From: Clostridia bacterium
GTDB lineage: Bacteria > Bacillota > Clostridia > Christensenellales > Borkfalkiaceae
Reading direction: 5' to 3'
Assembly: GCA_017502525.1 (NCBI GenBank)
Contig: JAFVUV010000004.1
Coordinates: forward strand, 1-52,868
DNA length: 52,868 bases
Of the stretch, positions 25,955-33,526 are shown piece after piece. The notes under the pieces were generated by a model, which was not told the DNA's origin, ran no database searches, and saw only the letters and a list, made by a program, of their open reading frames with translations. Position numbers and translations under genes: made by a program. The first letter of the stretch is position 1. Each line of letters starts with the position of its first letter.

Positions 25955-26484
25955 GAATAGTTGGCGGTCAATTTAGGGGAATAACTTTAACTGCTTTTGA
26001 CGGCGATAAAATAAGACCTACCTCGGATAAGGTTAGGGAAAGTTTTTTCAATATTATTCAGTTTGAAATTTTTGGGAAAAGTTTTTTGGACTTGTTTTGT
26101 GGAACGGGCGCAATGGGGATAGAGGCGCTTTCGCGCGGTGCTACTGACGTTGTGTTTAACGACGCGTCAAGGGAAAGCCTTAGTATTCTTAAAAAAAACT
26201 TGGCTAAAGTAAAGGCTGTTGACGGATATAGAATAACCAACTTTAACGCTGAAATGTTTTTAAAAAATAGCGCGCAAAAGTTTGACTATATTTATATCGA
26301 CCCACCATATAAAAGCGGTTTAGGTTTAACGTGTTTGCCACTTTCCGTGAACGCGCTAAACGATAACGGTAGAGTTGTTTTAGAGGACGAAAAATCGTTC
26401 GAAGGAGAAATTGAAGGGCTTACCGTAACCGATAAAAGAAAATACGGAAGAGTGCATTTAACTTTTTTTAAAAAATCAAATTAG
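25951..26484 (+). CDS. rsmD: 16S rRNA (guanine(966)-N(2))-methyltransferase RsmD
   Basis: A 177-residue Rossmann-fold methyltransferase. It starts with TTG at 25951 (MRIVGGQFRGI, the usual RsmD N-terminus) after a CGGAGA site. SAM motif LDLFCGTGAMGIEALSRGA near residue 45 and the catalytic YIDPPY near 115 are clear. It methylates G966 of 16S rRNA. The rsmD-coaD-ylbJ neighbourhood matches ylbH-ylbI-ylbJ of Bacillus. Confidence 0.93.
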   Translation: MRIVGGQFRGITLTAFDGDKIRPTSDKVRESFFNIIQFEIFGKSFLDLFCGTGAMGIEALSRGATDVVFNDASRESLSILKKNLAKVKAVDGYRITNFNAEMFLKNSAQKFDYIYIDPPYKSGLGLTCLPLSVNALNDNGRVVLEDEKSFEGEIEGLTVTDKRKYGRVHLTFFKKSN

Positions 26485-26509
26485 ATAGATACTCTAGGAG
26501 ATAAAGTGT

Positions 26510-26992
26510 ATGAGAACTTGCGTTTTTGCAGGAACTTTTGACCCCTTTACAACGGGGCACGAATACGTCGTTAACAAATGCCTTGCAACTTTTGACAAGG
26601 TTATTATTGCGGTTGGCGTTAACGTGGATAAAAAACCATTGTTCACGCTTGAACAGCGCAAACACATAATTAACGCCGTTTATAAAAACGATAGTAGAAT
26701 AGAAGTTTTATCTTACGAAGGCATGCTGGTTGATTTTATGAAAGAAAAAGGCGTAAAAGTAACCGTGCGTGGGATAAGAAACGAAGAAGATTATAAGTAT
26801 GAAACGACTATGTCGCGCTTTAATCAAGATATGTATTCTGATTGTATAACTATGTTTATACCCACCCCAACGAACTTAACTTACGTTAGTTCTTCGGCTA
26901 TTAGAAATATTTTAAGTCTTAAAGGCGATATCTCAACTTACGTTCCCCAAAACGCCATTGAACTAATAAGTAGTTTTACTAACCAAAAATAA
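26510..26992 (+). CDS. coaD: Phosphopantetheine adenylyltransferase
   Basis: A 160-residue CoaD, catalysing the penultimate step of coenzyme A synthesis. The nucleotidyltransferase motif T/HxGH appears as AGTFDPFTTGHEYVV near residue 7; VRGIRNEEDYKYE and the TYVSSSAIRNIL block near residue 125 complete the active site. It lies 25 bases after rsmD. Its 3' end overlaps that of the convergent ylbJ gene by 14 bases. Confidence 0.95.
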   Translation: MRTCVFAGTFDPFTTGHEYVVNKCLATFDKVIIAVGVNVDKKPLFTLEQRKHIINAVYKNDSRIEVLSYEGMLVDFMKEKGVKVTVRGIRNEEDYKYETTMSRFNQDMYSDCITMFIPTPTNLTYVSSSAIRNILSLKGDISTYVPQNAIELISSFTNQK

Positions 26993-27953
26993 AAGAGATT
27001 ATTAATCCTATAATAAAATTCAATACCGCTGACGTTACTTTGGATAAAAGAAACGGGGCGGTTTTTATTTTTGCCTTTTTTAAGTATGCAAGAGATTGCG
27101 CTAAAACCGAAAATCCCCCGAATCCACATAAACTTGCACAAATAGGCAAGGTAAAAAGTGTTTTGCCGTTTACTGAAAGTGTTTTTAAGCCCTTGGTGCA
27201 TTCAAATAAACCTAAAGTAATAGATTTTGAAGTGTTTTCGTTGCCAGTGATTTTTGTTAGTAAAAAAATAAAAGGTTTAAGTATGCCAAGTGATAATAAA
27301 ACTTCAGTTAAAAGATAGAAGACCGTTATTAGTCCGCCGACGATTAGAACGGAAATTACGGCAGAGTAAATACTATCGTATAAAATATTGTCCGACTGTG
27401 TAGTAGTGAAATTTGAAAAATTTTTTATAGGCGACGTTTTTTTATAAAAGGAAAATAAAAAGCCGTTGATTAGCGCACAAAGCATATGGGTTACAAAAAG
27501 TTTAATTCCGAACGCACGAGAAGAAAACATTATCGTACCTACGCTAGAAATTAAAAACATAGGAGAAGAAGTGGAGCAAGTGCAAGATGCTCTGATTGCC
27601 TCATCATCGTTTAACGCGCCCGAAAGTTTTAAGTCACTCACGGTTTTTGCGCCAAGCGGATAGCCTGATAGCGTACTAATTAAAAAGGCATAACCGACAC
27701 ATCCACCACAATTAAACAATCGTTTGCTTAAAGGAGATAAAAAAGCGCCCACCTTTTTTGTGAACTGCAATTGTGAGAGTGTGGCGGTAATAAAAAAGTA
27801 AGGAAATAATGAGGGGATAACGCACGCTATCCATAGGCTTAATCCGTCGGTAACCGCATAACCGTACCCACCGCTAAGCGCAAGCAATATAGATAAGCAA
27901 AACAACGTTAAAAATACTGTCGCGCTAAAAAAAGAGTTTAATTTTTTAGTCAT
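26979..27953 (-). CDS. ylbJ: Sporulation integral membrane protein YlbJ
   Basis: A 324-residue polytopic protein of the nucleoside-recognition (Gate) family. YlbJ marks are IPSLFPYFFITATLS, LSGYPLGAKTVSDL and CTCSTSSPMFLISSVGTIMF, with eight or so hydrophobic segments. YlbJ is a sigma-E-type spore protein needed for cortex or heat resistance in Bacillus. In Bacillus it follows coaD in a similar cluster; here it is inverted and convergent with coaD, sharing 14 bases at the 3' ends. Confidence 0.88.
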   Translation of the reverse strand: MTKKLNSFFSATVFLTLFCLSILLALSGGYGYAVTDGLSLWIACVIPSLFPYFFITATLSQLQFTKKVGAFLSPLSKRLFNCGGCVGYAFLISTLSGYPLGAKTVSDLKLSGALNDDEAIRASCTCSTSSPMFLISSVGTIMFSSRAFGIKLFVTHMLCALINGFLFSFYKKTSPIKNFSNFTTTQSDNILYDSIYSAVISVLIVGGLITVFYLLTEVLLSLGILKPFIFLLTKITGNENTSKSITLGLFECTKGLKTLSVNGKTLFTLPICASLCGFGGFSVLAQSLAYLKKAKIKTAPFLLSKVTSAVLNFIIGLIISFIFG

Positions 27954-27972
27954 ATAATTATGTTATTAGCAC

Positions 27973-28001
27973 TTGAAAAAAAGTATGAATTATGTTAAAA
28001 T
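27973..28001 (+). promoter_or_regulatory. Promoter of rarA, placed for a leaderless mRNA
   Basis: TTGAAA (27973-27978), 17-bp spacer, TAAAAT (27996-28001) with an extended TG at 27993-27994. The ATG is at 28008, so the predicted transcription start coincides with the start codon. Confidence 0.6.
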
Positions 28002-28007
28002 ATCTAT

Positions 28008-29315
28008 ATGGATTTATTTGATTTTGTTAAAGAAAAACAAGTTAGTGCACCGCTAGCCGAACGGATGCGTGCAAAAACTTTATCAGAGTTTATAGGGCAA
28101 GAGCATATAGTTAGCGAAACGGGGTTATTGCGTAGGGCAATTAAACTTGACCGTTTGGGTAGTTGCATTTTTTGGGGGCCTCCCGGATGCGGTAAAACTA
28201 CTTTAGCAAACGTTATAGCAAACGGAACGGATGGGAATTTTGTTAAACTAAACGCAGTAAACAGCGGTGTTGCCGACGTTAAAAAGGTGATTGAAGACGC
28301 GCAAAACGCTCAAAAACTTTACGGCAAAAAAACCTATCTTTTGCTTGACGAGTGTCATCGTTTTAACAAAACTCAAAGCGACAGTTTGTTGCCGGCAATA
28401 GAACGGGGCGATATAATTTTTATAGGTTCAACAACGGAAAATCCCTATGCGTCAATGACACCTGCGATAGTGTCAAGGTGTCGCGTTTTTGAACTTAAAA
28501 AACTATCTGAAGAGAACATTAAAGGCGCATTGATTAAAGCGCTTAACGATAAACAAAACGGTTTAGGTGGTTATAATTTAGTGGTCGAAGACGACGCGCT
28601 AAACCATATTGCACGTGCGGCGGCGGGGGATTTACGCGTGGCGTATAACGCGTTAGAACTTGCGTGCCTTACCACTACGCCTGATAACGATGGAAAAATT
28701 ACCGTAACGTTAAAAGATGCGGAAGAGAGTATTCAGCAAAAGGCGCTGTCTTTTGACGAAAACCTTTATTATGATATTCTTTCTGCTTTTTGCAAGTCGC
28801 TTCGTGGAAGTGATTCAAACGCGGCGCTATATTATATGCAACGTTTAATTAAAGGTGGTTGCGACCCATTACTTTTGGCAAGACGTTTGGTAGTTCACTC
28901 GGCGGAAGACGTGGGTATGGCTGACCCCAATGCGTTAGTGGTTGCAACTAATGCGCTTATCGCGTATCAAAATTTAGGATATCCCGAAGGACTTATACCC
29001 TTATCGGAAGCAGTAATTTACGTTTGTGAAGCGGAAAAATCCAATACGGTTGTGCAAGCAATGTATTCGGCGGGGGAAGATGCGCTTAAAGTTAAAGACG
29101 ACAATATTCCACCTCATCTAAAGAATTATGAGTTTGCTAGTCGTGAAGATAAAAAGAATAAAGCGAACTATAAATACCCTCACGACTTCGGCGGTTACGT
29201 TGAGCAACAATATTTACCTGATGCGCTAAAAGGCAAGGTTTATTATCAACCTAAAAACAACGGCTACGAAAACGTGGTCAAGGAAATAAGAAAGAAAAAA
29301 GGCAAAAAAGACTAA
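28008..29315 (+). CDS. rarA: Replication-associated recombination protein RarA (MgsA)
   Basis: A 435-residue AAA+ ATPase of the RarA/MgsA/WRNIP1 family, acting at stalled replication forks. Signatures: RMRAKTLSEFIGQEHI at the N-terminus, Walker A WGPPGCGKTTLA, Walker B YLLLDECHRFNK, sensor 1 IGSTTENP, and the C-terminal tetramerisation domain with RRLVVHSAEDVGMADPNA. No ribosome binding site precedes the ATG, and the promoter is positioned for a leaderless transcript. Confidence 0.95.
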   Translation: MDLFDFVKEKQVSAPLAERMRAKTLSEFIGQEHIVSETGLLRRAIKLDRLGSCIFWGPPGCGKTTLANVIANGTDGNFVKLNAVNSGVADVKKVIEDAQNAQKLYGKKTYLLLDECHRFNKTQSDSLLPAIERGDIIFIGSTTENPYASMTPAIVSRCRVFELKKLSEENIKGALIKALNDKQNGLGGYNLVVEDDALNHIARAAAGDLRVAYNALELACLTTTPDNDGKITVTLKDAEESIQQKALSFDENLYYDILSAFCKSLRGSDSNAALYYMQRLIKGGCDPLLLARRLVVHSAEDVGMADPNALVVATNALIAYQNLGYPEGLIPLSEAVIYVCEAEKSNTVVQAMYSAGEDALKVKDDNIPPHLKNYEFASREDKKNKANYKYPHDFGGYVEQQYLPDALKGKVYYQPKNNGYENVVKEIRKKKGKKD

Positions 29316-29341
29316 AACTAAAACAAATAAGGACGATTAAT

Positions 29342-31633
29342 ATGGACTACGCATTAAAATTATCAAAAGAATTTACATTACGCGCCGACCACTCGGCAAA
29401 CATTATTAACTTGATTGACGAAGGTAATACTATACCTTTTATCGCAAGATACCGTAAAGAAATGACGGGGTCGTGCGACGACCAAGTTTTAAGAGAATTT
29501 GCAGATAGATTAAAGTACTTACGCAACCTTGATAAAAGAAAACAAGAAATCTCCGATTCTATAACTGAACAAGGTAAAATGACAGACGAAATTATGATTG
29601 CGCTTGCAGGGGCGGAAACGTTAACCGAAGCGGAGGATATATATCGTCCTTATAAACAAAAGAGAAAAACGCGTGCTAGTGTTGCTATGGAAAAGGGACT
29701 TGCTCCGCTTGCCGAATTCATTTTAGAACAAGATATGAACGTGGACGTAAAAGCGAAAGCCACCGAATTTATTAGTGAAGAAAAGGGTGTTGAAAACGTA
29801 CAAAAGGCTATCGCAGGCGCGTCTGATATTATTGCAGAGCGTATTTCTGATGATGCAGAACTAAGAAAAACTTTGCGTAAAAAGATTATGGAAGTGGGCG
29901 AACTTTCTTGCAAACTTTTAGAAGGAGAAAATGCAAAGACTTACGATATGTATGCGGAGTACAGCGAAAAAATTAGCAAAATTCCTTCGCATAGAATTTT
30001 GGCGGTAAACCGCGGTGAAAAAGAGGAGTGCTTAAAAGTTGGAGTTGCGGTTGATACCCAAGCGTTTGTGGATGCTATCAAATCGATTTATGTTAAAAAC
30101 GATGGCGAGTGTGCAAATATCGTAGCAAATGCGGCGGCTGATGCGTATAGCCGTTTGATATTTCCATCTATTGAAAGGGAAGTTAGAAGTGAATTAACCG
30201 AAAAAGCAAGTGAACAAGCAATCAAAATGTTTGAAGTTAATCTTCGCCCATTGCTTTTACAGCCACCACTAAAAGGCAAAATTATTCTAGGACTTGACCC
30301 TGCGTATAGAACTGGTTGCAAAATCGCGGTAGTTGATAGTGAAGGCAATGTGTTAGATACGGCAGTTGTTTTCCCAACTCCACCCCAAAATAGAATTGAA
30401 GAAGCGCAAAAAACTTTACTTGCGCTCATTAAAAAGCACGGCGTTTCGGTAATTTCAATCGGTAACGGTACTGCAAGCAAGGAATCTGAAATTTTTGTTG
30501 CGAATATGATTAAAGAAAGTGGGTTGGACCTTTCTTACGCAGTAGTAAACGAAGCGGGCGCGTCAGTTTATAGTGCAAGTAAACTCGGGGCGGAAGAATT
30601 TCCCGATTATGAGCCTGCGCAAAGAAGTGCGGTTTCTATTGCAAGAAGATTGCAAGACCCACTAGCAGAACTTATTAAAATAGACGTCAAGTCTATCGGC
30701 GTTGGTCAATATCAACACGATATGCCCGAAAATAGACTTGAAGAAGTTTTAGGTGGAGTAGTTGAGGATTGTGTTAACAGCGTTGGTGTTGACCTTAACA
30801 CTGCTTCGGCAAGTTTGCTCTCATACGTTGCGGGCTTAAATAAAGGTATTGCTAAAGAGATTGTTAAATATAGAACGGAAAAACCTTTTGTTAAAAGAGA
30901 AGATTTGCTTAACGTTAAAAAACTCGGCGCAAAAGCGTTTGAACAATGCGCAGGATTTTTACGTATCGTTGGCGGTAACGTTTTAGATAACACGGGCGTT
31001 CACCCTGAAAGTTACTCTGCGGTTGAAAAATTATTATCGTTCACAGGATACACTTTAGAAGACGTTGCAAACGGTAAAATCAATGATATTAAGGCAAAAA
31101 TTGAACAAAAAGGTTGGGATAATGCAGCTAAAGAGTGTGGCGTTGGCGTTCCTACCGTTCAAGATATAGTTAGTGAATTGTTAAAACCGGGTAGAGATAT
31201 TCGCGATAGTTTGCCAAAACCCATACTTCGTAGCGACTTAATGGATTTGTCCGACCTAAAAGAAGGTATGGAAATAAACGGTACGGTAAGAAACGTTATA
31301 GATTTTGGTGTGTTCGTTGATATCGGCGTTCACCAAGACGGTCTAGTTCATATCTCACAAATTTCTGATAACTACATTAAGCATCCATCAGACGTGCTAA
31401 AAGTTGGTGACTTAGTTAAAGTCAAGGTTTTAGGCGTGGATGCGGTTAAGAAAAAGATATCTCTTACAATGAAAACCACTGAACTTCCGCACGGATTAGC
31501 AGTTGGCAATCAAAAGACTGATAGAGAAAGAAAACAAGGTCATCGTGATGCAGAAAAACGTCGTAATGACCAAAAGAAACAAATGACTGATGAAGAGTTA
31601 AAGCAATTATTGCTCAAAAAATTCGGTAGATAA
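29342..31633 (+). CDS. tex: RNA-binding transcription accessory protein Tex
   Basis: A 763-residue Tex protein. Domains in order: N-terminal Tex helical region with IPFIARYRKEMTGSCDD, YqgF-like RNase H fold (ILGLDPAYRTGCKIAVVD near residue 315), helix-hairpin-helix repeats (VGQYQHDM through NTASASLLSYVAGLNKGIAKEIV), and a C-terminal S1 RNA-binding domain (GTVRNVIDFGVFVDIGVHQDGLVHISQ near residue 655). The tail after S1 is basic. It begins 26 bases after rarA and ends before a strong terminator. Confidence 0.96.
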   Translation: MDYALKLSKEFTLRADHSANIINLIDEGNTIPFIARYRKEMTGSCDDQVLREFADRLKYLRNLDKRKQEISDSITEQGKMTDEIMIALAGAETLTEAEDIYRPYKQKRKTRASVAMEKGLAPLAEFILEQDMNVDVKAKATEFISEEKGVENVQKAIAGASDIIAERISDDAELRKTLRKKIMEVGELSCKLLEGENAKTYDMYAEYSEKISKIPSHRILAVNRGEKEECLKVGVAVDTQAFVDAIKSIYVKNDGECANIVANAAADAYSRLIFPSIEREVRSELTEKASEQAIKMFEVNLRPLLLQPPLKGKIILGLDPAYRTGCKIAVVDSEGNVLDTAVVFPTPPQNRIEEAQKTLLALIKKHGVSVISIGNGTASKESEIFVANMIKESGLDLSYAVVNEAGASVYSASKLGAEEFPDYEPAQRSAVSIARRLQDPLAELIKIDVKSIGVGQYQHDMPENRLEEVLGGVVEDCVNSVGVDLNTASASLLSYVAGLNKGIAKEIVKYRTEKPFVKREDLLNVKKLGAKAFEQCAGFLRIVGGNVLDNTGVHPESYSAVEKLLSFTGYTLEDVANGKINDIKAKIEQKGWDNAAKECGVGVPTVQDIVSELLKPGRDIRDSLPKPILRSDLMDLSDLKEGMEINGTVRNVIDFGVFVDIGVHQDGLVHISQISDNYIKHPSDVLKVGDLVKVKVLGVDAVKKKISLTMKTTELPHGLAVGNQKTDRERKQGHRDAEKRRNDQKKQMTDEELKQLLLKKFGR

Positions 31634-31644
31634 GATAACAAATA

Positions 31645-31678
31645 AAAGTCGAGATTAAAAACTAATCTCGACTTTTTT
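31645..31678. terminator. Terminator after tex
   Basis: AAAGTCGAGATTA and TAATCTCGACTTT form a 13-bp stem with a 5-base loop, followed by T. This is the last feature before the tRNA-Lys scar region. Confidence 0.92.
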
Positions 31679-31683
31679 ATTGA

Positions 31684-31813
31684 ATCACTATTGATTTTCT
31701 CCTTAATGCTCCTCCGCCTTGCTACGGAGAACTGCGTTCGATTTCCCTTGCCCAAATAAACAAAAATACCAAACAGCATAAACTGTTTGGTATTTCTGGT
31801 GATTCATCGGGGA
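31684..31813 (-). repeat. tRNA-Lys 3'-end remnant with terminator (oldest footprint)
   Basis: At 31796-31813 the first 18 bases of the tRNA-Lys(TTT) 3' region recur (CTGGTGATTCATCGGGGA, one change from the intact gene), preceded by a 13-bp hairpin AAATACCAAACAG/CTGTTTGGTATTT (31764-31795). The 77 bases 31737-31813 repeat almost exactly at 32047-32122, beside the intact tRNA copy, and the outer part 31684-31708 matches 32024-32047. The tRNA body is missing. It reads as a leftover of recombination at the tRNA 3' end. Confidence 0.7.
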
Positions 31814-31911
31814 GACTGCTCCGCTTCGCTACGCAGGACTAAGTTCATCAAGGGAAGTCCGTCAAAGGCGTCCGCACCCACGGGGTTAGATTGTACCACA
31901 ATGAATAGCAA

Positions 31912-31966
31912 AAACCCTTAAATCCATAAAGGATTTAAGGGTTTCTGGTGATCCATCGGGGAATCG
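31912..31966 (-). repeat. tRNA-Lys 3'-end remnant with a different terminator
   Basis: A 14-bp hairpin (AAACCCTTAAATCC/GGATTTAAGGGTTT, 31912-31944) is followed directly by 22 bases identical to the tRNA-Lys(TTT) 3' end (31945-31966), after which identity stops. The hairpin sequence differs from the other two copies, so this is a separate event and not a simple duplication. The stretch 31967-32046 holds another hairpin (AAACAGTGG/CCACTGTTT) and no gene. Confidence 0.7.
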
Positions 31967-32073
31967 GCGCCTGTGTGCCCATACCCGATAAACAGTGGGT
32001 GTCCACTGTTTACCCTACGGGAAATCACTAACGATTTTCTCCTTAATTCGATTCCCCTTGCCCAAATAAACAA

Positions 32074-32106
32074 AAATACCAAACAGCATAAACTGTTTGG
32101 TATTTC
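32074..32106 (-). terminator. Terminator downstream of the left tRNA-Lys copy
   Basis: AAATACCAAACAG/CTGTTTGGTATTT, 13-bp stem, with a T run on the minus strand, directly beyond the tRNA CCA end. Confidence 0.85.
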
Positions 32107-32182
32107 TGGTGATCCATCGGGGAATCGAACCCCGGACACCGTGGTTAAAAGTCACGTGCTCTACCGGCTGAGCTAATGAATC
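32107..32182 (-). tRNA. tRNA-Lys(TTT), left copy, cut off from its promoter
   Basis: 76 bases including an encoded CCA. Acceptor GATTCAT/ATGGATC, anticodon loop CTTTTAA. Compared with the right copy it has C in place of T at the last base pair of the anticodon stem (A31-C39 mismatch). The tRNA operon promoter lies 15.6 kb away to the right, beyond the element, so this copy is probably silent and may be decaying. Confidence 0.8.
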
Positions 32183-32188
32183 ATTTAT

Positions 32189-32211
32189 TGGTGCACCTTC
32201 AGGGACTCGAA
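32189..32211 (-). pseudogene. Truncated tRNA-Lys(CTT) 3' end
   Basis: 23 bases identical to the 3' end of the intact tRNA-Lys(CTT) at 47334-47409, from CCA through part of the T arm. The rest of the tRNA is missing; the next base is already element sequence. This marks the crossover side of the integration. Confidence 0.85.
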
Positions 32212-32232
32212 GCCGTTTTGACTAAAAATTTA

Positions 32233-32436
32233 TGCGACAAAAATTCAGGGATTTTCCAAATATTTTTCAAAAAAACTAGTAAAAAACAGGGGTTTTACAA
32301 AACCCATGCGCCAAAATTGCGACAAGTAAGGTCAAAATTAAGGTGCGACAAAAACCCATTTCCGTTCTTAAAAAATCAGCTTTATTTAAAGTGCAATTTT
32401 AAAGTGCAAAACGCATTTTTAAGTTGCACTTTAAGA
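32233..32436. repeat. Left-end arm-type repeats of the integrative element
   Basis: TGCGACAAA occurs at 32233-32241 and 32344-32353, TGCGACAA at 32318-32325, and a variant TGCGCCAAAA at 32307-32316. AAAGTGCAA occurs twice in 32388-32412, with the inverse TTGCACTTT at about 32424. Both motifs recur at the right end. They are probable integrase or excisionase binding sites. No gene is seen between 32212 and 32554. Confidence 0.6.
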
Positions 32437-32467
32437 TTTTAAAATAAAAATTCGGCATTATACATTG

Positions 32468-32537
32468 TTCCGCAAAAACGAAATAAATATTCCGTAAACA
32501 TATTGACATTGTTCCGCAAAAAGAGTATAATGTTCCG
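32468..32537 (+). promoter_or_regulatory. Four phased operator repeats over the Fic gene promoter
   Basis: TTCCG-containing repeats begin at 32468, 32490, 32512 and 32533: two TTCCGCAAAAA and two TTCCGTA copies alternate. The spacing of 22, 22 and 21 bp is about two helical turns, so a bound protein would sit on one DNA face. The third repeat is in the promoter spacer and the fourth just after the -10 box, ideal places for repression. The HTH domain of the Fic protein is the natural candidate. Confidence 0.7.
32503..32531 (+). promoter_or_regulatory. Consensus promoter of the Fic gene
   Basis: TTGACA (32503-32508), 17-bp spacer, TATAAT (32526-32531), embedded in the repeat array. Confidence 0.85.
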
Positions 32538-32554
32538 TATAAGGAGAAATTTTT

Positions 32555-33445
32555 ATGGCAATGAATTCAAAACAAGCGGCTGAAAAATGGAATATTTCAG
32601 ATAGGCGTGTTAGAACGCTTTGCGCTAACGGTCAAATTAACGGTGCGTATCGTATCGGCAAGATTTGGTATATACCCGACGGTGCGGATAAGCCAAAGGA
32701 CGGAAGAATTAAGACAAGCGAAAGTTTAGTTTCCTTAATAGAAAAGAAAAAGGTGGAACTTGATGCGTGTCGTCCGCTAACCGAAGGCGAAGTTCAAAGG
32801 CTTTACGAAGACTTTATGATTGAGTACACGTATAACTCAAACGCTATTGAGGGTAATACTTTAACACTTCGTGAAACGGACATGGTACTTCGTGGACTTA
32901 CCATTGACCAAAAGCCACTTAAAGACCATATGGAAGCGGTAGGGCATAAAGACGCTTTCTATTTTGTGGTTGATTTAGTTAAAGAAAAAGCTGAACTTAC
33001 TGAATACGTTATTAAGCAGATACATTCGCTTGTTCTTGCCGATAAGCCGATGGATAAAGGCACTTATAGAAAAGTCCCCGTTCGTATTATGGGTGCTTAT
33101 CACGAGCCTGTTCAACCTTATTTAATAGAGCCTAAAATGAACGAATTGCTTACCTGCTATAAAAACGATAATAGAAATATCGCTGAAAAACTTGCTTATT
33201 TTCATATTCAATTTGAGGGGATACATCCTTTTATTGACGGAAACGGCAGAACGGGTAGACTACTTGTCAATTTAGAACTTATGAAAGCAGGCTATCCACC
33301 GATTGATATTAAGTTTACCGATAGAAAAAGATATTACGACGCATTTGACGATTATCACGTTAAAAAAGATTTATCAGCAATGACAAAACTTTTTGCAGAA
33401 TACCTAAACGCAAGACTAGACGAATACTTAAAAATTTTGAAATAA
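32555..33445 (+). CDS. Fic family protein with N-terminal helix-turn-helix domain
   Basis: 296 residues. Residues 1-45 form a MerR/excisionase-like DNA-binding domain (SKQAAEKWNISDRRVRTLC then GxIxGAYRIGKIWYIP). The Fic domain carries the full catalytic motif HPFIDGNGRTGR near residue 226, so AMP (or other NMP) transfer to a hydroxyl side chain is expected. NSNAIEGNTL near residue 96 matches the inhibitory-helix motif (S/T)xxxE(G/N) in the N-terminal position, as in class II Fic proteins, so activity is probably self-restrained. The ATG follows AAGGAG. First gene of the element; the phased repeats over its promoter suggest autoregulation. The target is unknown. Confidence 0.88.
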   Translation: MAMNSKQAAEKWNISDRRVRTLCANGQINGAYRIGKIWYIPDGADKPKDGRIKTSESLVSLIEKKKVELDACRPLTEGEVQRLYEDFMIEYTYNSNAIEGNTLTLRETDMVLRGLTIDQKPLKDHMEAVGHKDAFYFVVDLVKEKAELTEYVIKQIHSLVLADKPMDKGTYRKVPVRIMGAYHEPVQPYLIEPKMNELLTCYKNDNRNIAEKLAYFHIQFEGIHPFIDGNGRTGRLLVNLELMKAGYPPIDIKFTDRKRYYDAFDDYHVKKDLSAMTKLFAEYLNARLDEYLKILK

Positions 33446-33480
33446 TTTTTATATAAGACAGACGTTGTCATAAAAGAGTG

Positions 33481-33501
33481 CTAAAATCAAACTGATTTTA
33501 G
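33481..33501 (+). promoter_or_regulatory. Inverted repeat upstream of hsdM
   Basis: CTAAAATCA-AAC-TGATTTTAG is a perfect 9-bp inverted repeat 26 bases before the hsdM start. It lacks a T run, so an operator or an mRNA hairpin is more likely than a terminator. Confidence 0.4.
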
Positions 33502-33526
33502 CAAAAACCAAAAGGAAGAAAAACAA

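Larger units (their letters stand above)
32103..32211. repeat. Left direct repeat (attL) of the integrative element
   Basis: These 109 bases equal 47248-47356 except for one base (G at 32144, A at 47289). The repeat spans tRNA-Lys(TTT), the 6-base spacer and the last 23 bases of tRNA-Lys(CTT), ending in the T arm at GGACTCGAA. Beyond it the two ends diverge. A long direct repeat ending inside a tRNA 3' part, with an integrase beside one copy, is the classic mark of tRNA-targeted integration. Confidence 0.92.

Noticed and set aside
31918..32176. Reading frames on both strands across the tRNA-Lys scars (one containing SGDPSGNRTPD, another IWARGIE)
   Set aside because: They are translations of tRNA and terminator repeats, a common artefact; no ribosome binding site or codon bias.
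32464..32540. CRISPR array for the 22-bp spaced TTCCG repeats
   Set aside because: The repeated core is only about 10 bp, with no true spacers, and it overlaps a promoter; operator sites fit better.
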